64,000 nt of DNA from Bryobacterales bacterium. GTDB taxonomy: Bacteria > Acidobacteriota > Terriglobia > Bryobacterales > Bryobacteraceae. The DNA is taken from assembly GCA_019261985.1 (NCBI GenBank), contig JAFAQY010000131.1, positions 1 to 64,000 on the forward strand. Reading direction: 5' to 3'. The notes beneath the pieces were generated by a model. That model had not been told where the DNA came from, made no database searches, and was given only the letters and a program-made list of their open reading frames with translations. A program made the position numbers and the translations under genes. Of the stretch, positions 7,965-16,808 are shown piece by piece (the stretch's first letter is position 1; every line of letters begins with the position of its first letter).

Positions 7965-8720
7965 CTACACCGGGAGGGTGCGAACAAAGCTGGCGTTGTA
8001 CCAATGCGCCGCCACCGGCGCGAACGGTTTCAATATCTCGGTTGCTTTCGTCGCGTCTTCCTCTTCGCGGCTGTAGACAGCAACAAACGCCGCGCCGCGC
8101 TTCGCCCAACTCACATATTGATCGATTAAGTTCGCTTCCGTGTCGAAAAAACGCGACATCTCTCTCATTAGCTGACCCCAGAGTCCGGTCTGGGCGCGCA
8201 GCTCGGCAACATGATCGAGAACCTCCGAGCCCGGAGCAGCGATAACATCATGGGCGGCGAATCCAGCCTGGCGCAAAGCCTCGGCGGCCTTATCTGCTGT
8301 TTCAAGCGACCAGAACACAGCGACAACAAATTGTTTGGGATAGAAAATACCAAAGCTTATCTCGTTGCCGCGAAAAAACGAGGTTAGATCGGGGCGCGTG
8401 GGCTCGCTCACAGCCGGACGCTCGTGCGGATGCTGCTCGGGTTCTGCCGATAGGGAGACCGATCGGATCAAATCGGAGAGCTCGCCGGCTATAGTTCCGC
8501 GAAGGTCATGATCGGTGAGATCGTGCGCTGCCGAGCGCGCCATTTCCAGGTTGTTGACGCTCTCCTGCGGCATCGCCCCGAGAAGCATCGCGTCCGCGGT
8601 TTGGAGGTGTTCAACTAACAGCGAGGCCTGGGGGTCATCCGAGCGTTCCAGCCGTTGAATAAGTGTTTCTAATCGAGCCGAAGCCTCCGCCTGATGCTGT
8701 TGATTTTCCGTGTGTAACAT
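7965..8720 (-). CDS. Two-part protein with a general-stress (YflT-like) domain
   Basis: The first 100 residues are predicted helical and acidic, with no family recognised. From about residue 115 the sequence (FGIFYPKQFVVAVFWSLETA, KAAEALRQAGFAAHDVIAAP) resembles the alternating strand-helix pattern of general stress protein 17M/YflT domains. A second similar half (FFDTEANLIDQYVSWAKRG, AAFVAVYSREEEDATKATEI) follows. There is no signal peptide, so it is probably cytoplasmic. The start is firm: AGAAGGAGGG lies just upstream of the ATG. The DinB-like gene follows 79 bases downstream on the same strand. Biochemical function is unknown; a stress-linked role is only inferred from the fold resemblance. 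Confidence 0.5.
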   Translation of the reverse strand: MLHTENQQHQAEASARLETLIQRLERSDDPQASLLVEHLQTADAMLLGAMPQESVNNLEMARSAAHDLTDHDLRGTIAGELSDLIRSVSLSAEPEQHPHERPAVSEPTRPDLTSFFRGNEISFGIFYPKQFVVAVFWSLETADKAAEALRQAGFAAHDVIAAPGSEVLDHVAELRAQTGLWGQLMREMSRFFDTEANLIDQYVSWAKRGAAFVAVYSREEEDATKATEILKPFAPVAAHWYNASFVRTLPV

Positions 8721-8788
8721 GGCGATCCCTCCTTCTGTGTCCCTCTTCTGAAGGATCAGCCCCGGCGGCGCGCCGTTTCCCGGCTACT

Positions 8789-9140
8789 TAGAAACGCGCG
8801 CACAACGCAGGCTGGCGCGGTTCGGTTTTGGGATGCAATGGACAGCTTCGGTCCCGCCACCAGCTGCTGCGCGCTATTAGAAACCCGCGCACAACGCAAG
8901 CTGGCGCGGCCGGGTTTCGAGATCGACGGATGCCTTCGGTCCCCCCACCAGCCGCTGTGCGCTATCAGAAACCCGCGCACAACGCAGGCGGGCGCGGCCG
9001 GGTTTCGGGATCAATGGACGGCTTGGGTCCCGCCACCAGCCGCTGTGCGCTATTAGAAACCGCGTACAACGCAGGCTGGCGCGGCCGGGTTTTGGGATCG
9101 ATGGACGGCTTTGGTCCCGCCACCAGCCGCTGTGCGCTAT
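8789..9140. repeat. Four-copy tandem repeat, about 88 bases per unit
   Basis: Four head-to-tail copies begin at about 8789, 8878, 8966 and 9054 (unit lengths 89, 88, 88 and 87). Each starts with TAGAAAC and ends with GTGCGCTAT. Within a unit, AAACCCGCGC and GCGCGGCCGGGTTT can pair to form a hairpin. The copies differ by scattered substitutions. The last copy runs into the final codon and stop of the carboxypeptidase-regulatory-domain gene on the minus strand, so each unit carries the same ATAG that ends that gene. No protein-coding role is apparent. Confidence 0.9.
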
Positions 9141-10141
9141 TTGCCTACCATGTGCGGAACATCGACATTATTTTCCGTGCAAACGAATTCGTAAATTTCT
9201 TCGGAAGGAGCAAGCTCGGCGACGCGCTTGAACGTCCACGGTTTCGCGAGCACGCCCGGGTCTTCCACCGTCACCTCGGCTTCCAGATGGCCAAGATCGG
9301 GACGGCGGTAGCGCTCTATGACATGCAGTTTGTCGGTGTGCGGGTGGCCGTCGCGATCCAGCCAGGCACGATCGTTAAACCCGACCCGATCGATGATGAG
9401 CGTGTCGCCTTCCCATCGCCCGATAGCATGGCCTTGCCACGACGGATTCGGGTCCTTCGGATGGGCGCGCCGATCGAGGTAAATTTGCCGGAAGCCCGGC
9501 GTGGCATCGTCTTCAATATCGATCAGGTAATCCTTACTCTGCACGAGCTGCAGCAGCGGGCCCACGCGCGTAACCGGCGAGGGCTGGCAGCGAGCCTGAG
9601 GGCTTTCCTGGAGATTGTTGGCTTGCCTTTTCTTCATCAGGTCCTCGGCCCAGGGGAGGAATTCCGGCTTGCCCGGATCGGTTACAACAGGACTCCACCA
9701 CACGCCGGAAAAATCGGGCTTGCCTTCGGGGGTCCGCGGCGTAGGGCCTGACGGCGCATGATGGCGCTTTTCTGCCGCGGCGACGTTCAGGCGGTCCTCG
9801 CCCAGCGTGCTGAGCTGGGTTGTGTCTTCCAGCTGGATATCGAGCTGTGTCAGCTTCGCAGCCGCGACGGCGACGCCTTTGCGCTGAAACGGCTTCAGGC
9901 CGCCGACGTTGACGGAAATGTCGTAGGCGCCGGGCGGGAGACTCGAAAGGCTGTACGCCCCCTTTTGCGAAGCCACAGCTTTGAAGACCTTGCCGGTCGC
10001 CGTGTCCTTTGCTTGTACGGTGGCGTCTGCGACACCGCCGAGGGCATCGGTAACGACACCAGAAATTTTGCCGGATGGGTCCTGGCCGGCTGCGACGAAA
10101 GCGACGCCAATAGAAAAGAGCACCAACGCAGTTGAGCGCAT
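9137..10141 (-). CDS. Secreted protein with carboxypeptidase-regulatory domain
   Basis: The 334-residue exported protein has a signal peptide (residues 1-19), then a carboxypeptidase-regulatory-like beta-sandwich at about 22-105 (SGVVTDALGGVADATVQAKD, GAYSLSSLPPGAYDISV). The second half (TPRTPEGKPDFSGVWWSP, GHAIGRWEGDTLIIDRVGFN, RYRRPDLGHLEAEVTVEDP) is a domain seen repeatedly in acidobacterial exoproteins of unknown function. An AAGGAAA site precedes the ATG. The 3' end runs into the 88-base tandem repeat. It is probably periplasmic or cell-surface; no catalytic residues can be assigned. Confidence 0.75.
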   Translation of the reverse strand: MRSTALVLFSIGVAFVAAGQDPSGKISGVVTDALGGVADATVQAKDTATGKVFKAVASQKGAYSLSSLPPGAYDISVNVGGLKPFQRKGVAVAAAKLTQLDIQLEDTTQLSTLGEDRLNVAAAEKRHHAPSGPTPRTPEGKPDFSGVWWSPVVTDPGKPEFLPWAEDLMKKRQANNLQESPQARCQPSPVTRVGPLLQLVQSKDYLIDIEDDATPGFRQIYLDRRAHPKDPNPSWQGHAIGRWEGDTLIIDRVGFNDRAWLDRDGHPHTDKLHVIERYRRPDLGHLEAEVTVEDPGVLAKPWTFKRVAELAPSEEIYEFVCTENNVDVPHMVGK

Positions 10142-10231
10142 AAAGATCGTTTCCTTGCCTGTTTAGTTTAACCGAAAACTGGCGCGGCGCGGCTTTGCGT
10201 TAACCGGGCGGATGATACTTCGCGCGCGCAG

Positions 10232-10285
10232 GGCCGATTGGCAATCGGCCGCAGGCTGGCAGCCGGGCTGGCAGCCTGCCCCACC
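10232..10285. repeat. Palindromic repeats, class B (CGATTGGCAATCG core)
   Basis: GGCCGATTGGCAATCGGCC is followed directly by two GCAGGCTGGCAGCC-type hairpins and CCTGCCCCAC. Unlike most copies, this one lies just upstream of a start codon (10305), between two divergently transcribed secreted-protein genes. Confidence 0.8.
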
Positions 10286-10304
10286 ACGTTATTCTTGTGG
10301 TGTC

Positions 10305-11822
10305 ATGAAGCTCCTGGCCGCCCTGTTTGCAGCGCACAGCCTCTTAGCGCAAGATGTGATCGAAGGGACAGTGGTCAACAGCGTGACAGGAACGGGCCTT
10401 TCCGGGGTCATCGTCACGTTGGCCGGACGGGCGAATCGTTATGACACGAGTACCTCGGAAACGGGCCAGTTTCACCTCGGCTCGGTTCAGCCCGGGACTT
10501 ATTACGCGACTTTTCAGAAGACCGGATACTTCCCGCTGAACTCAAATGGAATCCAGGCAGTGGAGTTTGGACCTGGCAAAGACGCCCAGAGCTTGCGAAT
10601 CGAACTCGCGCCGGCGGCCACTTTGCGTGGCAGTGTGTTCGACCCGGATGGCAAGCCCGTCGCGAACGCGCAAGTAGAAGCGCGGCCGGACACGGGCAAA
10701 GTTGCGATAACGCGCGAGGATGGATCTTTTCAACTCGACGGTCTTGCTCCTGGCGCCTATACCCTCGTCGCGTGGCCACCAGAACGTAAGCCGGCGATAG
10801 GCATCGACGGCACGAGAACGAAACTCGCGGCGACGTATTACCCCTCGGGGATCGAAGCGTCCGAGGCGGTGAAAGTCAGTATCCGCGGAGGAGACAATTT
10901 ATCGGGTTTCGATTTCAGGCTACAAAATGTGCAGGTATATCGCGTGCGCGGCATCGCGCTCGATGAAAGCGGCCGGCCCGCGGCTCGCATTCATGTATAT
11001 CTCACTCGCAAGCAGGCTCAATCGCGAATGACGGTATTCTTCGCGCCTGGAGCCGGGTTTCATGTCAGCAGCCCGGCCTCGAATGAGCAGGAAGCAAGCG
11101 TCACCAGCGACGATAAAGGCAATTTCGAATTTCCCGCGGTCCGGCCGGGGGACTGGGCATTGGTGGCCGAATCGGGACAGAACCGCTACGGTCTCACCGA
11201 CATTTCCGTCGGCCGCCGTGACGTGGACGACCTGCGGGTTGAGCTCGCATCCATGTTGAACCTGAACGCGACGGCCGACTGGGGCGAAGTACCGAAAGAG
11301 AATCGAAGAGTAGCGGCTATGATCGTGGGCGAAGACGCCTTACATAAGATCTACTTCGCCTCGGGTGAAGCCGGCACACTTGTATTCCAGGAAATGCGGG
11401 CCGGACGATATCGCATTTTCGCGGGTTCTACCGGCGCCGCGTACGTTTCATCGGTGATGCTGGGCTCGATGGATGTGACCGGCCAAGTAGTAGATTTGTC
11501 CATGGTTTCGCCGCCTCTGCAGATCGTCCTCAAGCCGAATGCCGGTTTTATACGTGGGACGGTGCGGGAAGCAAACGGAGCGACAGTAATGATCGTTCCG
11601 CAGACGTTCGATGCCAGCGGCGGCGCGGAGATGATCCGGCTCGCGAAGTGCGCTGCGGATGGCGCGTTCGAAATCGGCGGCCTTCCGCCCGGCTCGTACT
11701 ACGCGGTCGCGACGATGGCCGCGCCGGAATCCGTGCCGCTCGAATCTGTAGTCTCCAGCGCAACCAGCGTGCGGGTGGAGGAGGGATCGACTGCGACGTT
11801 GGAACTCCGGCTGGTTCCGTGA
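10305..11822 (+). CDS. Secreted multi-domain carboxypeptidase-regulatory protein
   Basis: A start at MKLLAALFAA gives a clear signal peptide (to about residue 16) and 505 residues. A longer frame starting at 10212 would translate the palindromic repeat and is rejected. At least three carboxypeptidase-regulatory-like beta-sandwiches follow: IEGTVVNSVTGTGLSGVIVT, then LRGSVFDPDGKPVANAQVEA, then IRGTVREANGATVMIVPQ near the end. Each has a matching G.F.L.GL.PG.Y pattern. Such modules are common in acidobacterial TonB-related and cell-surface proteins, but no transport barrel is present here. It is probably a structural or binding exoprotein, function unknown. A class B palindrome follows its stop. 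Confidence 0.8.
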   Translation: MKLLAALFAAHSLLAQDVIEGTVVNSVTGTGLSGVIVTLAGRANRYDTSTSETGQFHLGSVQPGTYYATFQKTGYFPLNSNGIQAVEFGPGKDAQSLRIELAPAATLRGSVFDPDGKPVANAQVEARPDTGKVAITREDGSFQLDGLAPGAYTLVAWPPERKPAIGIDGTRTKLAATYYPSGIEASEAVKVSIRGGDNLSGFDFRLQNVQVYRVRGIALDESGRPAARIHVYLTRKQAQSRMTVFFAPGAGFHVSSPASNEQEASVTSDDKGNFEFPAVRPGDWALVAESGQNRYGLTDISVGRRDVDDLRVELASMLNLNATADWGEVPKENRRVAAMIVGEDALHKIYFASGEAGTLVFQEMRAGRYRIFAGSTGAAYVSSVMLGSMDVTGQVVDLSMVSPPLQIVLKPNAGFIRGTVREANGATVMIVPQTFDASGGAEMIRLAKCAADGAFEIGGLPPGSYYAVATMAAPESVPLESVVSSATSVRVEEGSTATLELRLVP

Positions 11823-11831
11823 AACCGAGTG

Positions 11832-11870
11832 GCGCGATTGGCAATCGCGCGCAGGATGGCATCCTGCCCT
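11832..11870. repeat. Palindromic repeats, class B
   Basis: GCGCGATTGGCAATCGCGC is followed by GCAGGATGGCATCCTGC. It sits between the stops of two convergent genes, a position suited to a bidirectional transcript end. Confidence 0.85.
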
Positions 11871-11878
11871 ACTTCGGC

Positions 11879-13588
11879 TTACTTAACTTCGATCGCGAAC
11901 GGCATCAGGCGCAGGATGCCGCCGTGCGCAAGCGAGCGAATCGGAAGCCGTCCTACCATCGACCGAATTCGCGTCTCAACTTCTGATTCATTAGAACGGC
12001 TGAAGAGCATCTCGAAAAGACTTCGCTTGGGCGGATACGCTACCAACGTGATCTTTTCCGAAGCCCCGATTTTGGCGCGCTGCCGGATCAATTGCACTGC
12101 CTCATCCAAACCGCCGAGCTGATCCACCAGCCCGTTCTTGTGCGCTTGCTCGCCCGTCCAAACGCGGCCTTGCGCGAGGGGTTCCACCTGGTCGTAATCG
12201 CGCTTGCGGGCGGTGGAGACGCGCTGGACGAAGCCCCGGTAGAAGACCTCAATCTCTTTTTTTAGCTTTGCGCGTTCATCGTCCGTTAAGGGCCCGTTTT
12301 CGGAATCGATGTTGGCGTAGCGCCCGCGGGTAAGAGCGTCTTTTTTGATACCGATTTTGTCGTACAATCCCTTCAGATTCACCCGGCCGAAGAACACCCC
12401 AATCGAACCAGTCAGGGTATTGGGCTCGGCGATAACCGGGTCGCCGGTCATCGCAATGAAATATCCGCCCGAGGCCGCCAAATCGGACATCGAAATCACC
12501 GTGGGCTTTTTTTGGCTCATGATTTTCGCTTCGTGCAGGATATCGTCGGAAGCGATTCCATCGCCGCCCGGCGAGTCGATGCGAAAAATCACGCCCTGAA
12601 TCGATGAGTCGTTCTCGACCTCCCGCATCCGCTTGATCATCGAGGTTTCGGTGATTCCGGTTGCGGACAGCTCATCTTCGTTGGTGGACCCACGGGTGAT
12701 GTCGCCATCTCCTACCAGAAACGCGATGCGTTTCGCGCCCGATGCAGGAGTCTGCGCGCGCGAATAGTTGCGCTCGCCGACTCTGGTGAGCTTACCCAAG
12801 GATGAGTCCAGCTTCCCGTAGACTTGGTCTTCGTAAATCAAGTCGTCTACCAAACCCGCGTCGAGCGCGCCTTTGCCGACGAACGGCCCTTGGTCGATCG
12901 CGGCGCGCACGTCCTCAGGCTTCTTTTTGCGGCCTTCCGAAATCACGGAAATAATATCTCCGAAGTACTGATCCAGGATTTCGTTGTTGACTTCCAGGGT
13001 CTCGGGGCTGGGCGAGGTGCGCGTGAACGTATCGGGCGCGTCCTTGTAGCGTCCGACGTGCTCGAATTCCATGCTGACGCCGAGCTTGTCGAGCGTGCCT
13101 TTTACGTAGATCAGCTCGGCGCGCAGCCCTTTCACGTCGAGTTCGTCCTCCGGCGACATGTAGATCTTGTCGGCAGCCGTCGCGACATAGTATTCATGCA
13201 TTCCCGCGCCTTTCAAGAAGGCGTAAACCGGTTTGCCTGATTTGCGAAAGGCGGCTATATCGGAACGCAATTGTTGCAGCTTGCCCCATCCGGCAGTGAG
13301 GTTTCGGGGTTCCAGGACCACCGCTTTCACGCGATTATCCGAGGCGGCGTCGCGCAGAACCTGCCAGGCTTCGACAATCGTGACCGGTTGTTGCTGCTGG
13401 AGAAACGGAAGCGGCAACTCGACCGGATTCTGCTCCGGGACATCTCCTTCCAGATGCAGAACCAGCACGGAATTCGACGCTACGGAAGGCCGGCTTTGGC
13501 CGACTCGAATGGCCGCGAAGGCCAGAATAACTCCAAACAGTACGGCGAAAACAAGGCCGATGAAGAATCCAAGAAAGAACTTTCCCAT
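11879..13588 (-). CDS. sppA: Signal peptide peptidase SppA, long (67K) type
   Basis: The 569-residue membrane protease has one N-terminal transmembrane anchor (about residues 4-28) and two tandem peptidase S49 (crotonase-like) halves, as in E. coli SppA. The general-base Lys lies in the first half (GRYKDAPD) and the nucleophile Ser in the second (SDLAASGGYFIA), matching the split dyad of the long family. A typical EPNTLTGSIGVF segment follows. It degrades cleaved signal peptides in the membrane. It is transcribed alone, converging on the regulatory-domain gene with a class B palindrome between them. Confidence 0.93.
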   Translation of the reverse strand: MGKFFLGFFIGLVFAVLFGVILAFAAIRVGQSRPSVASNSVLVLHLEGDVPEQNPVELPLPFLQQQQPVTIVEAWQVLRDAASDNRVKAVVLEPRNLTAGWGKLQQLRSDIAAFRKSGKPVYAFLKGAGMHEYYVATAADKIYMSPEDELDVKGLRAELIYVKGTLDKLGVSMEFEHVGRYKDAPDTFTRTSPSPETLEVNNEILDQYFGDIISVISEGRKKKPEDVRAAIDQGPFVGKGALDAGLVDDLIYEDQVYGKLDSSLGKLTRVGERNYSRAQTPASGAKRIAFLVGDGDITRGSTNEDELSATGITETSMIKRMREVENDSSIQGVIFRIDSPGGDGIASDDILHEAKIMSQKKPTVISMSDLAASGGYFIAMTGDPVIAEPNTLTGSIGVFFGRVNLKGLYDKIGIKKDALTRGRYANIDSENGPLTDDERAKLKKEIEVFYRGFVQRVSTARKRDYDQVEPLAQGRVWTGEQAHKNGLVDQLGGLDEAVQLIRQRAKIGASEKITLVAYPPKRSLFEMLFSRSNESEVETRIRSMVGRLPIRSLAHGGILRLMPFAIEVK

Positions 13589-13689
13589 ATGCCGGCGATT
13601 TCAGGATAACAGTGGGCTGGAGGCGGCAGGCGGGGTGGAGGATCTGACTCTCATCGGATGCGCCCTGTCCGGATCAATGCACCGCGGGG

Positions 13690-14238
13690 GTGTCCGTACC
13701 TGAACATGCGGTAGACCAGGCGCGCGAGGTGATCGGCGGCGCGCAATCAAAACTGGGGCGCGTGCCAGCAGCCGGCTTGCCCCGTTTCGGCTCCTCCGGC
13801 TTGGTACCCGGTTCGGCTCTAGCCCTCCAGAGTTTTCATATGTTCCTGGATGGCTTGGTCACATTCCCGGATGCGCCGTTGATAGTCTCGATACAGATCG
13901 CGCTGCTGCCGGAGCACGAATAACAAATCCGGCCGCCAATTGTCCTCCAAGCTCTTCGCGATTTCCACTCTATTGGCTTTTATGCGAGGGTCAGCCAGGT
14001 CCGCCAACTTGTACCGGTCACGCTCCCCCTCCAGGACAGCGTCCAGGTTAGCCATGCCGGTCACTCCGCCAAGGTCGCTAACCACGTGGGCAATCTGCAC
14101 ATTCATCCCGGTCGGCGCTTCCTGCAACCTCAGGATCATAGCCAGTGGCTGATGAAGCTGCACACCTATGGACAGCTGAACAATTCCTTCTTGCCCCGGA
14201 AGAAATCTGCATTTTGCGGACCTACTGGGAATGGGCAA
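13690..14238 (-). pseudogene. Decayed IS110-family transposase
   Basis: On the minus strand, a 139-codon stretch reads as the middle of an IS110 transposase: VVSDLGGVTGMANLDAVLEG, AKSLEDNWRPDLLFVLRQQR, LYRDYQRRIRECDQAI. After its stop, a shifted frame continues with KRGKPAAGTRPSFD. A third frame gives HLARLVYRMFRYG, resembling the IS110 C-terminus. The N-terminal DEDD catalytic domain is absent, and the C-terminal helix-hairpin-helix part has been deleted between the last two pieces. No ends or target duplication could be recognised. It is non-functional; the name rests on pattern resemblance. Confidence 0.65.
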
Positions 14239-14317
14239 ACGGAGAACGCGTCGGAGTACAAATCCTTGGCTAGTACTATGCGGTGTTGAGGGCGCACTGT
14301 GGGTTGAAGAAGGAAGA

Positions 14318-14387
14318 GGCGGACTGAAGTCCGCCGCAGGCTAAAGCCGGGCTGCCAGCCTGCGGCGGCCTTTAGCCCGCATGGCCG
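14318..14387. repeat. Palindromic repeats, class C (GGCGG...CCGCC / TTTAGCC)
   Basis: GGCGGACTGAAGTCCGCC is followed by GCAGGCTAAAGCC, GGGCTGCCAGCC and GGCCTTTAGCCCGC words that pair with each other. It lies between the IS110 scar and the glycosyltransferase gene, outside any gene. Confidence 0.75.
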
Positions 14388-14476
14388 GGATTACATCGCT
14401 GCTAAGATGAATTTTCCCGCAAGGAGGCGCAATTTTCTGGCGCAAAGGCCTTTCTCGACATTTTCTCGATAGCCGG

Positions 14477-16177
14477 ATGTGGCGAGGATTGTTATCGCTC
14501 GGAGGGGTTTTGCGGCCGCCCCAGGTTCGTCGCGCGTCCGCGAGCCGTTACTTATCGAGTGCGGCCACCGTTGAGCAGTGGGGCGAAATCCTTCGACAGG
14601 TGATGGCGGCGCAGCCGAAATCCACGCCCGGAAGTCCGCGAATCAGCGTGATTACTCCGGCATGGAACACACAGGTTGCCTGGTTTGCGCAGGCAGCCAT
14701 CTCACTGCTCGAACAATCCTGCGCTGAATGGGAATGGTGTGTCGTCGACGACGCTTCCACGCGCACTGATTTTCATGCGCTTCTGGCGGTTCTCGAATCC
14801 ACGGGCCGAGTTAAATTCCGTAAACTCCTTCGAAATAGCGGCATCAGTACGGCGAGTAACGAAGGACTAGCGATGGCTTCCGCCGAATACGCGTGTTTGT
14901 TGGATCATGACGATTTGCTGGCTCCGGATGCGCTTGCGAAATGTCTACAAGCGCTGGATAGCGGCCTCGACGCGGTTTACACCGACGAGGATAAAGTGGA
15001 CGAAGACGGCATCCGCAACCAGCCTTTCTACAAGCCCGACTGGTCGCCGGAATATTTTCGCGGTGTCATGTATGTGGGTCACCTGCTGTGCGTGCGCCGT
15101 GAAACGGCGCTCGATATCGGCGGATTCGATGCGCGGTTTGATGGCGTTCAGGATTTCGAATTCTTACTCCGTTATTCGGAGCGAAGCTCGCGCATCGGCC
15201 ACCTGGCCGAAATCCTGTACCATTGGCGCGCTGTTCCGGGCAGCATTGCCGCCTCCCAGGACGCGAAGGGCGACGTCGGAGAGCTCCAGAAGCGGGCTGT
15301 AACGGAGCATTTGCGGCGTTTGAATATTGCAGCGGTCGTAGAGCCAGGGCCCGCCACTCACACATTGCAAATACTACCCGTGTCTCCGGACTTCGAACCA
15401 CGGGTCTCCATTGTCATCGCGGTGGATGCCCCAGATCGCTTTGATAAATGCCTGGCGAGCATTGCCGCCAAAAGCGCCTACGAGAACTTTGAGATCGTCT
15501 GTGTCGGTAAGGACGGTGGAGGCGCGTGCGCCGAACGGCACACGAAGACGCGCACTTTAAAGAGCGTCCTCTTGCCCGGTCGATTTGATTTGCCTCGCGC
15601 GGCCAACTTCGGCGCTGAGCATGCGACGGGCGATTTTTTGATGTTCATGAGCCCCGCTCTCGAAGTGATCACGGAGAATTGGATTGATTGCATGCTCTTT
15701 TACGCTCGGCAAAAGGACGTGGGCGCGGTAGGAGGATTGGTGGCGTATCCCGATGGCGCCCTGGAACACGCCGGAATTGTCCTGGGTTGCCGCGGGACCG
15801 CCGGCCGCCTCCTCCATAAAGCGCCAGCGGATTCTACCGGGTACTTTGGCGTCATATGTTGCGCGCGTGAGGTGTCCGCCGTTGCTTCAGGCTGCATGAT
15901 GATCAGGCGCGAAATGTTCTCCGAGGCCGGAAAGTTCGCGGAGGATTATTCGAGCGCGTATCACGATGTCGATTTGTGTCTTAAACTACGGTCCTTGGGC
16001 CTGCGGAACATCTACACGCCGCGGGCGCGCTTCCTCTACGGGGGACAGCAGTGGCGCGATCGCCATTCCCGCGACGGAAGCCTGTTCTTAAAACGCTGGG
16101 GAAAAACGGCCGCGTTATCGGACTCCTACTACAACCGAAACTTGAACCTGGACCGGTGCGACTACACTTTCGAGTAG
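14477..16177 (+). CDS. Glycosyltransferase family 2, two GT-A domains
   Basis: The 566-residue protein has two GT2 domains in tandem. The first (about 55-290) has ISVITPAWN, WCVVDDAST, the DxD-like LLDHDDLL, and an acceptor-site VQDFEFLLRYS ending in YHWRAVPGS. The second (about 315-560) starts PRVSIVIAVDAP and is more degenerate. Its DxD-equivalent is FLMFMSPALE, so it may be inactive or substrate-binding only; it retains a DVDLCLKL acceptor motif. It presumably adds sugars to a surface polysaccharide or glycan, donor and acceptor unknown. There is no clear ribosome site before the ATG and no polysaccharide operon around it. Confidence 0.85.
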   Translation: MWRGLLSLGGVLRPPQVRRASASRYLSSAATVEQWGEILRQVMAAQPKSTPGSPRISVITPAWNTQVAWFAQAAISLLEQSCAEWEWCVVDDASTRTDFHALLAVLESTGRVKFRKLLRNSGISTASNEGLAMASAEYACLLDHDDLLAPDALAKCLQALDSGLDAVYTDEDKVDEDGIRNQPFYKPDWSPEYFRGVMYVGHLLCVRRETALDIGGFDARFDGVQDFEFLLRYSERSSRIGHLAEILYHWRAVPGSIAASQDAKGDVGELQKRAVTEHLRRLNIAAVVEPGPATHTLQILPVSPDFEPRVSIVIAVDAPDRFDKCLASIAAKSAYENFEIVCVGKDGGGACAERHTKTRTLKSVLLPGRFDLPRAANFGAEHATGDFLMFMSPALEVITENWIDCMLFYARQKDVGAVGGLVAYPDGALEHAGIVLGCRGTAGRLLHKAPADSTGYFGVICCAREVSAVASGCMMIRREMFSEAGKFAEDYSSAYHDVDLCLKLRSLGLRNIYTPRARFLYGGQQWRDRHSRDGSLFLKRWGKTAALSDSYYNRNLNLDRCDYTFE

Positions 16178-16260
16178 TTGGCGTACAGCCAGTTGTGGGG
16201 CAGGCTTAGCGGGCTTTAGCCCGCCCAGAAAAATTTGAGCGGCGGTTATTAGCCGCCGCT
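16178..16260. repeat. Palindromic repeats, class C
   Basis: Directly after the glycosyltransferase stop come TTGGCGTACAG, TGTGGGGCAGGCTT, GCGGGCTTTAGCCCGC and GCGGCGGTTATTAGCCGCCGC. The TTGGCGTACAG lead and the TGTGGGGCA word recur at 23838, showing that this is an extended repeat unit. Confidence 0.85.
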
Positions 16261-16436
16261 CTTGAAGAGATCGGATCGGGGCATCCGAGGTCCTCCGCAA
16301 CCCCGGCCGCCTTTGTTCTCTTCCCTCCGAATCAGCCGGCAGGGATGCCGATAATACGCAACCACTCTCGGTGCCGCAACGAATCTCAGCTTGGCTAAAC
16401 CGCTAGCCGCGCCATCCAATGGCGATGCCGAAATGA

Positions 16437-16456
16437 GGCAGACTTCTTGGTCTGCC
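16437..16456. repeat. GGCAGACNNNNNNGTCTGCC hairpin
   Basis: A 20-base inverted repeat with seven-base arms lies downstream of the broken small gene. It may be a further class of the intergenic palindromes. Confidence 0.6.
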
Positions 16457-16471
16457 GGTACTCCAGCTTAA

Positions 16472-16644
16472 TTACCGATCCGCCTGCGTGGCCTGAACAA
16501 CCGCATATCCCCAGGCGCCTGGCAGCCCGCCCTCGTTATAAACCGAAAACGGGCTGTGCGCGGTCACTCTGGTTTGTCCATGGCCGCCGCGGGGCTCAGC
16601 GTCAGGGCGGCGGAAAACAGCAGCGCATTTATTTTGTTTTTCAT
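16472..16644 (-). pseudogene. Small secreted protein gene, apparently frameshifted
   Basis: An ATG preceded by GGAAAGGA opens a 26-codon frame with a good signal peptide (MKNKINALLFSAALTLSPAA) that stops soon after. A neighbouring frame continues with TRVTAHSPFSVYNEGGLPGA to a stop at 16472, which reads like a plausible mature sequence. Together they suggest a roughly 60-residue exported protein broken by a single indel. No family is recognised, and a chance ORF cannot be excluded. Confidence 0.35.
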
Positions 16645-16808
16645 TCGTTTTGTCCTTTCCGTCTCTTCCGTCCCTGCGGAACGAACTTGGAATTGCACGT
16701 CGTAGGCCAACAGGTATGTACCTGAAAACATGTGAGGACATCCGCCGCGATTAACCGGATGGTTAGCGGCGCATTAACCGACCGGTTTATGCAACACTTG
16801 ATCTCTGG

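Larger units (their letters stand above)
16178..16808. other. 631-base intergenic stretch with repeats and a gene relic
   Basis: The first 80 bases are a class C palindrome array. A GGCAGAC...GTCTGCC hairpin sits at 16437. A small broken secreted-protein gene lies on the minus strand at 16472-16644, followed by the upstream region of the sigma-54-type activator. I see no RNA gene here. Confidence 0.6.

Noticed and set aside
8789-9140. Repeat array considered as CRISPR
   Set aside because: Units are about 88 bases and directly adjacent with no unique spacers, and there are no cas genes.
8828-9751. Plus-strand open frame across the 88-base repeats
   Set aside because: It is a by-product of the repeat and of a real minus-strand gene with signal peptide; no ribosome site and no domain.
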